64,000 nucleotides of DNA from Pseudorhodobacter antarcticus (lineage in GTDB: Bacteria; Pseudomonadota; Alphaproteobacteria; Rhodobacterales; Rhodobacteraceae). The notes under the pieces are model-generated. The model saw nothing but the letters and a program-made list of their open reading frames with translations. It was not told the origin of the DNA and searched no databases. Location: NCBI RefSeq assembly GCF_900110135.1, contig NZ_FOCO01000008.1, positions 1 through 64,000 on the forward strand, written 5' to 3'. Positions within the stretch are counted from its first letter, which is position 1; every line of letters begins with the position of its first letter. Both the position numbers and the translations under genes were made by a program. Shown here one piece after another: positions 34,387 through 44,072 of the stretch.

Positions 34387-34791
34387 TCAGGTATTTTGGT
34401 TCTTGCCGGACCCGGTGATCATGGGTTGCTGTTCGACCGCCGCATCCTCAAACGTGGCCCAATCGCGGTCGCTGCCTGTGGGCGATGTTTTTTCATCGGC
34501 GCGAAAGCTGTGCAAATGCGCCTTGGCGATCAAGTTCGCGGTGATCGGCGCGGTTAGCAAAAGGAACATGGTGATCAACAACTCATGCCAGCTAAGGGTG
34601 TTTTCCAGCACCCAAAAATGCAGCATTGACGCGATCAACACACCGCCCACGCCCAATGTCGTGGCCTTGGTGGGCGCATGCAGGCGGGTCATCGTGTCGG
34701 GCAATTTCAGCAAGCCAAAGCTGCCAACGATGCCAAACACGCCCGCCGCGATCAGCAAGCCCGAGATGATGATTTCAAAAGCAAGGTCCAT
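34387..34791 (-). CDS. mnhG: Mrp-type cation/proton antiporter subunit G
   Basis: Small membrane subunit of the six- to seven-part Mrp/Mnh/Pha antiporter. The 134 residues have three membrane helices and the MnhG pattern LLIAAGVFGIVGSFGLLKLP, DTMTRLHAPTKATTLGVGGV; a soluble acidic tail follows. Last gene of the operon, 9 bases after mnhF. The 97 bases between it and deoC hold GC-rich imperfect inverted repeats but no clear terminator. Confidence 0.94.
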   Translation of the reverse strand: MDLAFEIIISGLLIAAGVFGIVGSFGLLKLPDTMTRLHAPTKATTLGVGGVLIASMLHFWVLENTLSWHELLITMFLLLTAPITANLIAKAHLHSFRADEKTSPTGSDRDWATFEDAAVEQQPMITGSGKNQNT

Positions 34792-34800
34792 ATCCGCCCC

Positions 34801-35070
34801 CTATTCGATGATGTCGCCGCGCAAGATGAACTTGCAATAGGCCACGGTCGAGACAAAACCCGTCATGGCGAACAGCAAAGCCGCTTCAAAATACATGCCG
34901 GTTTTGGTGGAAATGCCGTACAGCACCAGCAGCGCGATGATGTTGATCACCATGGTGTCCAGCGCCAAAACGCGGTCCACCACGCCGGGTGCTATGAAAA
35001 TGCGGTACAGGTTGCACAAAAGGCCGATGCCAAAGCAGCCAAAGGCAAATGTCAGGGCGTATTCGATCAT
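34801..35070 (-). CDS. mnhF: Mrp-type cation/proton antiporter subunit F
   Basis: The 89-residue protein has three membrane helices and the MnhF signature FIAPGVVDRVLALDTMVINI, followed by GFVSTVAYCKFILRG. It overlaps mnhE by 4 bases. In Mrp complexes MnhF stabilises the assembly and resembles bile-acid efflux proteins. Confidence 0.94.
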   Translation of the reverse strand: MIEYALTFAFGCFGIGLLCNLYRIFIAPGVVDRVLALDTMVINIIALLVLYGISTKTGMYFEAALLFAMTGFVSTVAYCKFILRGDIIE

Positions 35071-35558
35071 TCGAAAATCCTTTTCAAACGAGCCTCATAC
35101 CGCGATTTAATCTCATCGCGCACGGCGTCCGGGTCGGGGGCGTGCAGGCAGTGGATAAGCAGGGCGCGCCCATCGCCTGACATATCGGCGGTGACGGTGC
35201 CCGGCGTCATAGTGATGGTGCCTGCCAGCACGGTGATCGCCTCGGGTGATCGCAAATCAAGGGGGACAGTGATCCATTTGCTTTGCAACGTGCTGTTGCG
35301 GCGGAACAAAACGATGCCTGCGACGATGAAGTTGGATTTCACGATGTCATACAGCACGACCAAAATATAGCCGATCATCGCCATTGGATTGCGTAGCACG
35401 GGGCGGTCGGGCCAATAGGGACCTGTGATGATGGGAATGATGGTGCCCAAAATGATCGCCAAAACAAGCGAGCCAAGCTTGATTTGGTTGACCAGCAGCA
35501 TCCAAGTGATGATCAACAGCAGGGTCAGATAGGGGTGTGGAAACAGCTTGCGCAGCAT
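35067..35558 (-). CDS. mnhE: Mrp-type cation/proton antiporter subunit E
   Basis: The 163-residue product starts at ATG 35558 (MLRKLFPHPYLTLLLIITWM) with GGGAGG at 7-base spacing; the frame is open to 35612 without one. Two N-terminal helices are followed by a cytoplasmic domain with LRSPEAITVLAGTITMTPGT, as in MnhE. It lies 4 bases after mnhD and overlaps mnhF by 4. Confidence 0.94.
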   Translation of the reverse strand: MLRKLFPHPYLTLLLIITWMLLVNQIKLGSLVLAIILGTIIPIITGPYWPDRPVLRNPMAMIGYILVVLYDIVKSNFIVAGIVLFRRNSTLQSKWITVPLDLRSPEAITVLAGTITMTPGTVTADMSGDGRALLIHCLHAPDPDAVRDEIKSRYEARLKRIFE

Positions 35559-35562
35559 GGTC

Positions 35563-37077
35563 TTACCTCCCTCCCACGGGCAGAACGGCGTTGATATAGG
35601 CGGTTCTGTCAAACAATTCCGCCGTGGTATCCGCCAGCCAATCGGTCACGGGGCCTGCCAGCACGGTCAGCACCGCAAGCGCCGCCAGCAGGGCAAAGAT
35701 TGCCGCAAACGCCAGCGGTTCGGATTTGCTGGGCGGTTGTTCCAGCGTGGTTGTGGTGGCATGCGCTTTCCAAAACACTTGCGAGCCCGCGCGCGCAAAG
35801 CCGACGATGGTGACCAAGGATGCCACCAGAATGGAGGACCAGATCAGCGCCATATCCGGCCCCCGCGTGGCGTCCAGCACCAACAGCTTGCCCAGAAACC
35901 CAGACAGCGGCGGCATGCCCGCCATGGCGATGGTGGCCCCGAAAAACAACGCGGCCAACAACCCGTGTTGCGCCATGGGCGGCAGTGACCCGCGCAAGGT
36001 GTCATTGCCGCGGCGGTCTTGGACCATGTCCACGACCAAAAACAGCGCGGCGGTCGCCAGTGTCGAATGGATCATGTAGTAAAACGCGGCTGTCATGGCG
36101 ACAGGCGTGAACTGCGCCACGGCGATAAACAGCGTGCCCATTGACCCGATCGCCGCAAAGGCGACCATGCGGGCAAGGCCGCTGGCCCCCAGTACGCCAA
36201 CCGCGCCCACGGCCAGCGTGACCAAGGCGGCGGGCAGCAACAGGTCGGCAAACAGCATGCCTGTAGCGGGCGTATCAGTGGGAAACACCAGCGTGTAAAC
36301 GCGGATAACCGCATAAGCGCCCACTTTGGTCATCACCGCAAACAGCGCCGCCACCGCACCCGGCGCAAAGCTGTAGGTGGCGGGCAGCCAAAATTGCAGC
36401 GGCACCAGCGCGCCTTTGACGGCAAACACCAACAGCAACAGCACCGCACCCACGCGCATCAAGGCGGCATCGCCCGGCGGCAATTCAGCCACTTTCACCG
36501 CCATATCGGCAAAGTTCAGCGTGCCCGTGACAGCATAAATCGAGGCGAGCGCGAACAAAAACAGCGTGGAACCGATAAGGTTATAGGCGATGTATTGCAC
36601 GCCTGCTTTTAGGCGTTGCGCGCCGCCGCCATGGATCATTAGGCCATAGCTGGCGATCAACAGCACCTCAAAGAACACGAACAGGTTGAACGCATCCCCC
36701 GTTAGAAACGCGCCGCAAATGCCCATCAATTGGAACTGGTACAGCGCATGGAAATGCTTGCCGCGCGCATCCCAGCCCGACCCAATCGCATAAAGCTGCA
36801 CGATCAGCGCCAAAATCGCGGTCAGCGCGACCATCATTGCGGACAAACGGTCCAGCACCAAAACGATGCCAAACGGCGCATCCCAATTGCCAAGGAAATA
36901 CACCTCGGGCGGGTTGGTGGACGCAGTATAGAGGAGGACCAGCGAAATTGCCACGATCGCAGCGGTGCCGATGGTAGAGAATATGCGCTGCAGCGACAGG
37001 TCGTGGCGCATCACCAAAATGATGAACGGGGCCAGCAGCGCGGGCAGAATGACGGGGGCGATGATCCAGTGGTTCAT
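35563..37077 (-). CDS. mnhD: Mrp-type cation/proton antiporter subunit D
   Basis: A 504-residue multi-pass relative of the proton-pumping NADH dehydrogenase subunits ND2/4/5. Motifs: GICGAFLTGDAFNLFVFFEV with the membrane Glu, and AVKGALVPLQFWLPATYSFA with the conserved Lys and the Trp-Leu-Pro turn. It overlaps mnhC by 4 bases. Confidence 0.95.
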   Translation of the reverse strand: MNHWIIAPVILPALLAPFIILVMRHDLSLQRIFSTIGTAAIVAISLVLLYTASTNPPEVYFLGNWDAPFGIVLVLDRLSAMMVALTAILALIVQLYAIGSGWDARGKHFHALYQFQLMGICGAFLTGDAFNLFVFFEVLLIASYGLMIHGGGAQRLKAGVQYIAYNLIGSTLFLFALASIYAVTGTLNFADMAVKVAELPPGDAALMRVGAVLLLLVFAVKGALVPLQFWLPATYSFAPGAVAALFAVMTKVGAYAVIRVYTLVFPTDTPATGMLFADLLLPAALVTLAVGAVGVLGASGLARMVAFAAIGSMGTLFIAVAQFTPVAMTAAFYYMIHSTLATAALFLVVDMVQDRRGNDTLRGSLPPMAQHGLLAALFFGATIAMAGMPPLSGFLGKLLVLDATRGPDMALIWSSILVASLVTIVGFARAGSQVFWKAHATTTTLEQPPSKSEPLAFAAIFALLAALAVLTVLAGPVTDWLADTTAELFDRTAYINAVLPVGGR

Positions 37078-37442
37078 GCGTCGCCCTCCTGTTTTGCGGC
37101 GGGTTTGGCGGCGGGCTTTGCGTCATCATCCATGCCGATGTAATCTTCGCCCGTGGTCAGGAATGACCCCAGCGCCATCATCACAATCAGCGCGGTCATG
37201 CCAAAGCTGATCACGATGGCGGTTAGCACCAGCGCTTGGGTCAACGGGTCGCTGTAGGTGGCCCCATCCGTGATAATCGCGGGCAACCCAATGGCCAAAC
37301 GACCGCTGGCAAAGATGAACACGTTGACCGCATAGGTCAGCATGGCCAGCCCCACGATCACCGGAAACGTGCGTTTGCGCAGCACCAAATAGGTGCCACA
37401 TGCGGTCATCAGACCAATGGCGGAAGCGACAAGAAGTTCCAT
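37074..37442 (-). CDS. mnhC: Mrp-type cation/proton antiporter subunit C
   Basis: A NuoK-like subunit of 122 residues from ATG 37442 (MELLVASAIGLMTACGTYLV), preceded by AAGGAGG. It has three membrane helices and the family pattern NVFIFASGRL, ALVLTAIVISFGMTALIVMM. The C-terminus carries an Ala/Lys-rich tail. It starts 1 base after the mnhA stop. Confidence 0.94.
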   Translation of the reverse strand: MELLVASAIGLMTACGTYLVLRKRTFPVIVGLAMLTYAVNVFIFASGRLAIGLPAIITDGATYSDPLTQALVLTAIVISFGMTALIVMMALGSFLTTGEDYIGMDDDAKPAAKPAAKQEGDA

Positions 37443-37443
37443 G

Positions 37444-40299
37444 TCAGCGCGCCTCCTTTGCATTGGGCTGTTCATCGGGTTGGATGTCAAACGGGTCCAC
37501 GTTCACCGTTTCACCTGCACGGATCGCAATCCGGCTGATGGATGCCAGCGCCAGCATCACCGCCCCCACCACGGTCAAAAACACGCCAACGTCAAAAATC
37601 ACGGCGGTGGCGAGTTCGAATTTTTCAATAAACGGCAGTTTAAAGTACCCGAAATTGGTGGTCATAAATGGCCGCATCGCGAACCACGACCCAACACCAC
37701 ACAGGCCCGCAATCACCACGCCCCAACCGATCATCGCGTGATAATCAATGCGTTGGCGCGCCGCCGCCCAGCCGAAACCAGACGCCATGTATTGCATGAT
37801 CGTTGCAATCGCCACGACAAGCCCCGCGATAAACCCGCCGCCGGGTTCATTGTGCCCGCGCAAAAAGATGTAGACGCCGACCATAATCGCAATCGGCAAA
37901 ATCATCCGCGTGGCCACGACCAGCATCAAGGGGTGACGGTCGCCCGCGCGTTTCTGGTCGGGCAGCCATGCCAGCAGGCGATCATTGGCCGGGCCACCGC
38001 GCAACAGCGCCTCAACCAGCGCGTAAATCACGATGCCCGCGATGCCCAGCACCACAATCTCGCCAAAGGTATCATAGCCCCGGAAATCGACCAAAATCAC
38101 GTTCACCACATTGGTGCCGCCACCGCCCGGTTTGGAATTCGCCAGGTGGAATTCCGAAATGCTGGGGAAGGCGAAATCGCGCATCATCAGCGCATAAATC
38201 AACGCGCCCACGGCAAGGCCCGCGCCCCCCGCGATAATTCCATCGCGGCCCCGGCGGGCAATCGTGCTTTCCACCGGGCTGTCTTTGGGCAGGAAATTCA
38301 GCGCCAGCAACAGCAGCATCACGGTCGCCACCTCTACGCTGATTTGGGTCAGCGCAAGGTCCGGCGCGGACAGGTACACGAAGCCAACCGACACCATCAA
38401 CCCGATCACACCCACCAACACCAGCGCCAACAGGCGGTTGCGGTGGAAGGTGAACAGCGACGCCGTGGCCCCCATCAACAACACCCAACCGATGAACGGC
38501 ACGGGATGGATGGGGGTCATGGTGCGCGTGCCGGGCGTGTGCGTGCCACTGACATAGGCGTAATACCCCGCCGTCACGATCGCCAGCACCGCAATCGCGG
38601 CATAGCGGGCAAATGATCCGTCATGCAAACGGTCGGTAATGCTGCGCGATACGCGCACCAAGGGGGCCATAACCGCATCAAACATCCGCTTTGCATCCGG
38701 GCGCGGCGTGGCCAACCAAATCGCATCCAGACGGCCATGCGCGCCCAACAGCACCAAGCCTGCGCCCACCGCAATGATCGACATCCACAGCGCGGGCACA
38801 AACCCGTGCCAATGGGTGATATACACCTCTGCCTGCGCGCCAATCACGGCACTTGCGGTCACTTGCACCAAGCCGCCCACGGTGGTCATCGGCATAATGC
38901 CAATCGCAATGACCAGTGCCGCCAAAAACGCCGGGGCCGCCCACAGGCCAAAGCCCGGATCATGCGGTTTTGCCGGGTAATCGTCGCGCACTGGCCCAAG
39001 GAAGGTGTGCGAAATCAGGCGGAACGAATAGGCGACCGAAAACATCGCGCCAATCGTCGCCAGCACGGGTATAATCCAACCATTGCCCAGCCACGGCATG
39101 TCCACCGCCGCATCCAGCATCAATTCTTTGGACAAAAAGCCGTTCAACGGCGGTATCCCCGCCATAGACAGCGCGGATATACACACGATGGTAAAGGTGA
39201 TCGGCATCAAATGCCGCAGGCCCCCCAACCGCTTGATGTCGCGGGTGTGGGTTTCATGATCCACAATCCCCGCGCTCATAAACAGCGCCGCTTTGAATGT
39301 GGCGTGGTTGATGATGTGAAACACCGCAATCACCGCCGCTTCCTTGGTGCCAAACCCCAACAGCATGGTGATAAGGCCCAGATGCGACACGGTGGAAAAC
39401 GCCAACAGCGCCTTCAAATCATCCTTGAACAGCGCAATTTTCGCGGCCAACACCATGGTAACAAGGCCGGTGGTCGCCACAATATAAAACCACTCCGGCG
39501 TGCCCGCCAAAACAGGCCACATGCGGGCCATCAAAAACAACCCCGCCTTTACCATCGTGGCAGAATGAAGGTAGGCAGACACAGGCGTGGGGGCCGCCAT
39601 CGCGTGCGGCAACCAGAAATGGAACGGAAACTGCGCCGATTTGGTGAACGCCCCGATCAAGATCAAAATCAGCGCAGGCAAATACCAATCGGATGCTTGA
39701 ATCAAATCTTTGTTCTGCAAAATCACCGTCAGGTCATAGGACCCCACGATATCGCCCAAAATCAACATCCCCGCGATCATGGCAAGGCCACCGGCCCCCG
39801 TCACGGTCAACGCCATCCGCGCGCCTTGGCGGCCTTCTGGTAAATGCTTCCAATAGCCGATCAACAGGAACGAACTTAGGCTGGTCAGCTCCCAAAACAC
39901 CAACAACAACAGGATGTTATCGGACAGCACAATCCCAACCATCGCGCCTTGGAACATCAGCAAATAGGCATAAAACTGCCCCATCGGGTCCTTGGCCGAC
40001 AGATAAAACCGCGCATACAGGATAATCAGCAGGCCAATCCCCAAGATCAGCCCCGCAAACAACAACCCCAACCCATCCAGAAAAAACGTGGCGTTCAACC
40101 CCAACGCGGGCAACCATTCGATGCGGGTGGTGATCACCTCGCCACGCATCACCGCGGGCGCATGCAACAATATCCCCAACAGCGCCGTGGCGGTAACAAG
40201 CCCGGTGACTGTGGCGCAGGCATTGCGCCCGGCGCGGATCAACAAACCGGGAAGCAGCGCACCAAGAAATGGCAGGGCGGCGATCAGGGCAAGGGACAT
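37444..40299 (-). CDS. mnhA: Mrp-type cation/proton antiporter, fused subunits A and B
   Basis: The 951-residue membrane protein joins MnhA (NuoL-like, residues about 1-770) and MnhB (about 800-930). The A part shows LVFWELTSLSSFLLIGYW, TKSAQFPFHFWLPHAMAAPT and HIINHATFKAALFMSAGIVD; the B part shows THRMILPI-type VATRMILPIAIMVGVYIFLR, HNEPGGGFIAGLVVA. Such A/B fusion is typical of Pha-type group-2 systems in alphaproteobacteria, where it exports Na+ or K+ against protons and supports pH and salt tolerance. First gene of the operon. Confidence 0.95.
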   Translation of the reverse strand: MSLALIAALPFLGALLPGLLIRAGRNACATVTGLVTATALLGILLHAPAVMRGEVITTRIEWLPALGLNATFFLDGLGLLFAGLILGIGLLIILYARFYLSAKDPMGQFYAYLLMFQGAMVGIVLSDNILLLLVFWELTSLSSFLLIGYWKHLPEGRQGARMALTVTGAGGLAMIAGMLILGDIVGSYDLTVILQNKDLIQASDWYLPALILILIGAFTKSAQFPFHFWLPHAMAAPTPVSAYLHSATMVKAGLFLMARMWPVLAGTPEWFYIVATTGLVTMVLAAKIALFKDDLKALLAFSTVSHLGLITMLLGFGTKEAAVIAVFHIINHATFKAALFMSAGIVDHETHTRDIKRLGGLRHLMPITFTIVCISALSMAGIPPLNGFLSKELMLDAAVDMPWLGNGWIIPVLATIGAMFSVAYSFRLISHTFLGPVRDDYPAKPHDPGFGLWAAPAFLAALVIAIGIMPMTTVGGLVQVTASAVIGAQAEVYITHWHGFVPALWMSIIAVGAGLVLLGAHGRLDAIWLATPRPDAKRMFDAVMAPLVRVSRSITDRLHDGSFARYAAIAVLAIVTAGYYAYVSGTHTPGTRTMTPIHPVPFIGWVLLMGATASLFTFHRNRLLALVLVGVIGLMVSVGFVYLSAPDLALTQISVEVATVMLLLLALNFLPKDSPVESTIARRGRDGIIAGGAGLAVGALIYALMMRDFAFPSISEFHLANSKPGGGGTNVVNVILVDFRGYDTFGEIVVLGIAGIVIYALVEALLRGGPANDRLLAWLPDQKRAGDRHPLMLVVATRMILPIAIMVGVYIFLRGHNEPGGGFIAGLVVAIATIMQYMASGFGWAAARQRIDYHAMIGWGVVIAGLCGVGSWFAMRPFMTTNFGYFKLPFIEKFELATAVIFDVGVFLTVVGAVMLALASISRIAIRAGETVNVDPFDIQPDEQPNAKEAR

Positions 40300-40337
40300 C
40301 TTAGGGTTCCGTTCATTGCACGAGGTCGTCAGATATG

Positions 40338-40390
40338 AAAAAGCGGCCGCAAAAGCCTGTGGCCGCCGTCCCTCTTTACCTGTGGGACGG
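40338..40390 (-). terminator. Tandem hairpins with T-run between folC and mnhA (terminator or attenuator)
   Basis: Read on the minus strand: CCGTCCC/GGGACGG with an 11-base loop (40366-40390), then GCGGCC/GGCCGC with a 12-base loop (40343-40366) followed by TTTTT (40338-40342). The second has intrinsic-terminator form. It ends only 38 bases before the mnhA ATG, too little for a separate promoter, and a TTGACA (-35-like) lies upstream at 40400-40405. So it either terminates accD-folC or works as an attenuator in the mnh leader. Confidence 0.65.
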
Positions 40391-40470
40391 GCGACCCCCT
40401 GTCAAGGTAAACCGGACAAAAACAGTGCGAAATTCGGCGACTACAGCACCGCACCCTGCACATTCGCGTT

Positions 40471-40530
40471 GGTAAAAATACCTTTGGGGGGGAATTGGCC
40501 GCAAGGCCAAGGGGGGGCAAACAGCCCCCC
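40471..40530. repeat. Intergenic element, class C, copy 2
   Basis: GGTAAAAATACCT (40471-40483), a G-run, hairpin TTGGCC/GGCCAA (40495-40510), then hairpin GGGGGGC/GCCCCCC (40512-40530), 8 bases downstream of the folC stop. It shares the GGTNNAAATACCT box and the G/C hairpin with the element at 30911-30989 and has the same orientation relative to a minus-strand 3' end. Confidence 0.55.
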
Positions 40531-40537
40531 GCCACCG

Positions 40538-41806
40538 TCAGCCATTCTCGCGCAGCACTTGGCCTGCCAGATACAGCGACCCACAAATCAACACCCGCGC
40601 GGTTGGGTCCACACCCGCAATCGCGCGCAACGCGTCCAGCACCGATGCCGCCTCCACCGCCTTCATCCCCGCGGCCAAGGCGGCCGCATGGGTGGCACTG
40701 GCGGGTAATGTTGCCGCCTCGCCTGGAATGGACACCGCCGAAAGGGTCGTCACATGGGGTGCCAGCGGGCGCAGATAGCCGCCAATATCCTTGGTGTTCA
40801 ACATCCCGCAAATCAAATGCGTGGGGCGCGTGGGCATTTGCGCCAATGTGGCCGCCACGGCCATCCCCCCCGCCGGGTTGTGCCCGCCGTCCAGCCACAA
40901 CTCCACCTGCGGCGCGGCATCGATCAGCGGGCCGTGGCGCAGGCGTTGCATCCGTGCGGGCCATTCTGCGCGCGTCACCGCCGCCTCGGCATCCCCTACA
41001 CCCAACACCCGCAGCGCCATAATCGCGGCCCCGGCGTTTTCAATTTGGTGCGGCCCCGGCAGGTTGGGCAAGGGCAGGTCCAACAGCCCGTTTTCATCTT
41101 GAAACACCATGCGGCCCCGGTCGGCAAAACAGTGCCACTGCTGGCCGTGGGCGTACACTTGCGCGCCCATCCGGGCCGCCCGCGCTTCAATCACCACCAA
41201 CCCATCGGGGTGCTGCGGGCCCACAATCACAGGCACACCGCGTTTGATAATCCCGGCCTTTTCCGCCGCAATCAACGCCACCGTGTCGCCCAGATATTGC
41301 TGATGGTCCAACGACACCGGCGTGATGATGGTCAGCGCGGGGCGGTCCACCACATTGGTCGCGTCCAAACGCCCGCCAAGCCCCACCTCCAACAGCAGAT
41401 AATCCGCAGGCATCCGCGCAAACGCCAACATCCCGGCGCAGGTGGTCGCTTCAAAAAACGTGATCGCATCGGGGCCATTGGCGGTGATACATTCATCCAG
41501 CAACGCCGCCAGCGCATCTTCGCCAATCAACTGGCCCGCCAGCCGGATGCGTTCGTGAAACCGTGCCAAATGCGGGCTGGTATAGGCGTGAACAGACTTG
41601 CCCGCCCCTTCCAGCCCCGCGCGGATCATCGCTTGGGTGCTGCCCTTACCATTGGTGCCCGCGATATGAATAACGGGCGGCAAGCGGCGTTCGGGGTTGC
41701 CGAGCGCTGCCAGCAGCCGTTCCATCCGGTCCAACGTCAAATCAATAATCTTTGGATGAAAGGTCATCATCCGCTCCAGCAGCGCGTCAGAGCCGTATTT
41801 GGTCAC
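40538..41806 (-). CDS. folC: Dihydrofolate synthase/folylpolyglutamate synthase
   Basis: Mur-ligase-fold enzyme that adds glutamate to dihydropteroate and to folates. The 422 residues contain the P-loop [11 protein letters not shown] (about residue 47), [28 protein letters not shown] and [11 protein letters not shown], all standard FolC motifs. It overlaps accD by 4 bases; accD-folC is a common bacterial pair. Confidence 0.96.
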   Translation of the reverse strand: MTKYGSDALLERMMTFHPKIIDLTLDRMERLLAALGNPERRLPPVIHIAGTNGKGSTQAMIRAGLEGAGKSVHAYTSPHLARFHERIRLAGQLIGEDALAALLDECITANGPDAITFFEATTCAGMLAFARMPADYLLLEVGLGGRLDATNVVDRPALTIITPVSLDHQQYLGDTVALIAAEKAGIIKRGVPVIVGPQHPDGLVVIEARAARMGAQVYAHGQQWHCFADRGRMVFQDENGLLDLPLPNLPGPHQIENAGAAIMALRVLGVGDAEAAVTRAEWPARMQRLRHGPLIDAAPQVELWLDGGHNPAGGMAVAATLAQMPTRPTHLICGMLNTKDIGGYLRPLAPHVTTLSAVSIPGEAATLPASATHAAALAAGMKAVEAASVLDALRAIAGVDPTARVLICGSLYLAGQVLRENG

Positions 41807-42723
41807 TTTGCGTCAGCCTTTGGCGCATCCGCAACAACAACCTCGGGCGCAGGCAAATCGCCACGCACGGCGGGCGGTTGCTTGGTCAACATCCGCAGCA
41901 CCGTCACCAATTCATCGCGCAAATCCTTGCGATGCGTCACGCGGTCCAACATGCCGTGGTCCAGCAAGTATTCGGCGCGCTGAAACCCCTCCGGCAATTT
42001 CTCGCGGATGGTTTGTTCGATCACGCGCGGCCCGGCAAAACAGATCAGCGCATTAGGTTCGGCAATCTGCACATCGCCCAGCATGGCATAGGATGCGGTG
42101 ACGCCGCCCGTGGTCGGATGGGTCAATACAACGATATAAGGCAGGTTCGCCTCTTTCAACATCTGCACGGCCACGGTCGTGCGCGGCATTTGCATCAGGG
42201 ACAAAATCCCTTCTTGCATCCGTGCGCCGCCCGATGCGGAAAACAGCACCAGCGGGCGCTTCAACTTTACCGCGCGTTCGGCCGCCGCCAGCATGGCGTT
42301 GCCCACATACATGCCCATCGACCCCGCCATGAACGAAAAATCTTGGCCCACGGCGACAATCGGCGTGCGGGCCATTTCGCCCTCGGCCACCAGCATGCTG
42401 TCACGCTCACCGGTTGATTTTTGCGCGGCGCGCATGCGGTCGGGGTATTTCTTTTGGTCGCGAAATTGCAGCGGGTCGGTGACGGGTTCGGGCACCTTCA
42501 CTTCGGTAAAAATCCCGCCATCAAACAGCGCCGCAAACCGATCACGCGGGGTGATTGCCATATGATGGTCGCAGGTGGTGCAAACGTTCAGGTTATCCTT
42601 CAGCTCTCGGTGGAACAGCATGGTTCCGCATTCGGTGCATTTGGTCCAAAGGTTCTCCGGCACCTCGCGGCGCGAAAACAGAGAGTTGATGGTGGGGCGA
42701 ACGTAATTCGTAATCCAGTTCAT
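41803..42723 (-). CDS. accD: Acetyl-CoA carboxylase carboxyltransferase subunit beta
   Basis: Partner of AccA in forming malonyl-CoA. The 306 residues carry the Zn ribbon CTECGTMLF and CTTCDHH (Cys29, 32, 48, 51), then [49 protein letters not shown] and [19 protein letters not shown]. First gene of accD-folC. accA is 21 kb away in the other orientation. Confidence 0.97.
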   Translation of the reverse strand: MNWITNYVRPTINSLFSRREVPENLWTKCTECGTMLFHRELKDNLNVCTTCDHHMAITPRDRFAALFDGGIFTEVKVPEPVTDPLQFRDQKKYPDRMRAAQKSTGERDSMLVAEGEMARTPIVAVGQDFSFMAGSMGMYVGNAMLAAAERAVKLKRPLVLFSASGGARMQEGILSLMQMPRTTVAVQMLKEANLPYIVVLTHPTTGGVTASYAMLGDVQIAEPNALICFAGPRVIEQTIREKLPEGFQRAEYLLDHGMLDRVTHRKDLRDELVTVLRMLTKQPPAVRGDLPAPEVVVADAPKADAK

Positions 42724-42854
42724 CGGTGCCTATGCCCTTTGGTCAGCCTGCGTGCGCTTTAATTAAGGCCAGCGCGGCGGAATTGCAAACGGGATGCGAG
42801 GTTGCAGTTTTGGCAGGTCAGCGGCAAGGTGGGTTTGGCACAAGGAAGGGCAGG

Positions 42855-44060
42855 ATGATGGGGCAAGACAGGACAGACCGCCGCGCCATTGTCTGCGCCA
42901 TCAGCGTCGATTATGCCTTTGCGCTGGCTGCGGTTATGGCAGGTGTTGCGCGCCATTGCCCCGATTTTCAGGGCGATTTCGTGGTGTTCCACGATGGGCT
43001 GGACGGCGCCACGCAGGCACGGTTGCGTGCGCTGTGGCCCCGCGTGATGTTTCGCGATTATGGCGCGGATCAGGTCACCGCGCGGTTGGGGGCCGATTTC
43101 GGCGCTTACAGTCCGATGATTTTTGCCAAGTTTGAAATGGCCGATATGCTGGCCGATTATGACCGCTGCCTGTGGCTGGATGTGGATATCTTGGTGCAGG
43201 GCAATTTTGCGGATGTTTGGGCGTTTGACGCGCTGGCATGGCGGCCCTTACCCGATGGCGCGTTTGCGCGCCGCGCTGCGGTGATGGCGGCGTTTGCCGA
43301 CCTGCGGCGGGATGGTGTGCCGCTGTTGAATGGCGGCGTTGTCGGCATGGGGCCGGGTTTGCGCGGGCGGCTGTGCAGCGCGGATTTATATGCCATGGCA
43401 GCGCGGATTATCGCTGCGGTAGGGCCCCATTCGGTGGATGAACTCGCGCTATATTTTGTGGCCTGCGCGCAAGGGTTGGCCGTGACGCCGCTGGACCAGC
43501 GGTTCAACCACCCGGTTGTGGCCCCGGGCGGGCGGGATGCGGCCATTGTCCATGCGATTGGTGCGGATAAATTCTGGAACGCCGCCCCCTTGCAGCTGTG
43601 CTATCCCGAATGGGCAGATCTTGCAGGCGATTGGCGGTATGAGGGGCATCAAACGCTGGACGGTGCCACCACGCCCGACAAGGCACTGAAAGCGGCGCGC
43701 AATCGGGCGTTCTGGCTGGGGGTTTATCGCGGCCTGCGCACCCAACTGCCCCCCTCGGTGCAAGTGGATATGGCCGCCGATGGGCCAGACCTGCGGTTTT
43801 TCATCAAAGGCTTGCCCGATGCCACGCATCTGCGCCTGACACGCCAAGCCACGGTGCGCCGGGTTGGCGTGGCCTTGGTTATTCAGGGGGACAGCCCGTT
43901 GGCGGATGCAATGTTTGCGCGGCTGGATGGGGTGAAAATTGGCAATACGCCGCTGGAAACGGCCAAGACCAAAAAAGGCTGGACCTGCGGCACCGTGGTG
44001 GCTGTGGCCGATGCGGGGGCGGCGATTGTGGCAATCGCAGCAGCGTTGGACGGGCTGTAA
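42855..44060 (+). CDS. Glycosyltransferase-like protein (GT8/GT-A fold)
   Basis: A 401-residue soluble protein from ATG 42855, after AAGGAAGGGCAGG. The N-terminal 300 residues look like a GT-A nucleotide-sugar transferase: AIVCAISVDYAFALAAVMAG, a DxD metal motif in LWLDVDILVQGNF (Asp109, Asp111), VPLLNGGVVGMGPGL and LDQRFNHP, as in GT8-type enzymes. A C-terminal part of about 100 residues is less clear. The gene is a monocistron between accD and the NYN gene; there are no other polysaccharide genes around it. Acceptor and sugar unknown. Confidence 0.7.
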   Translation: MMGQDRTDRRAIVCAISVDYAFALAAVMAGVARHCPDFQGDFVVFHDGLDGATQARLRALWPRVMFRDYGADQVTARLGADFGAYSPMIFAKFEMADMLADYDRCLWLDVDILVQGNFADVWAFDALAWRPLPDGAFARRAAVMAAFADLRRDGVPLLNGGVVGMGPGLRGRLCSADLYAMAARIIAAVGPHSVDELALYFVACAQGLAVTPLDQRFNHPVVAPGGRDAAIVHAIGADKFWNAAPLQLCYPEWADLAGDWRYEGHQTLDGATTPDKALKAARNRAFWLGVYRGLRTQLPPSVQVDMAADGPDLRFFIKGLPDATHLRLTRQATVRRVGVALVIQGDSPLADAMFARLDGVKIGNTPLETAKTKKGWTCGTVVAVADAGAAIVAIAAALDGL

Positions 44061-44072
44061 GCTGGTCTGGCC

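Noticed and set aside
38623-39843. 406-residue open frame antisense to mnhA
   Set aside because: Antisense shadow; the mnhA/B protein on the other strand shows clear family motifs throughout.
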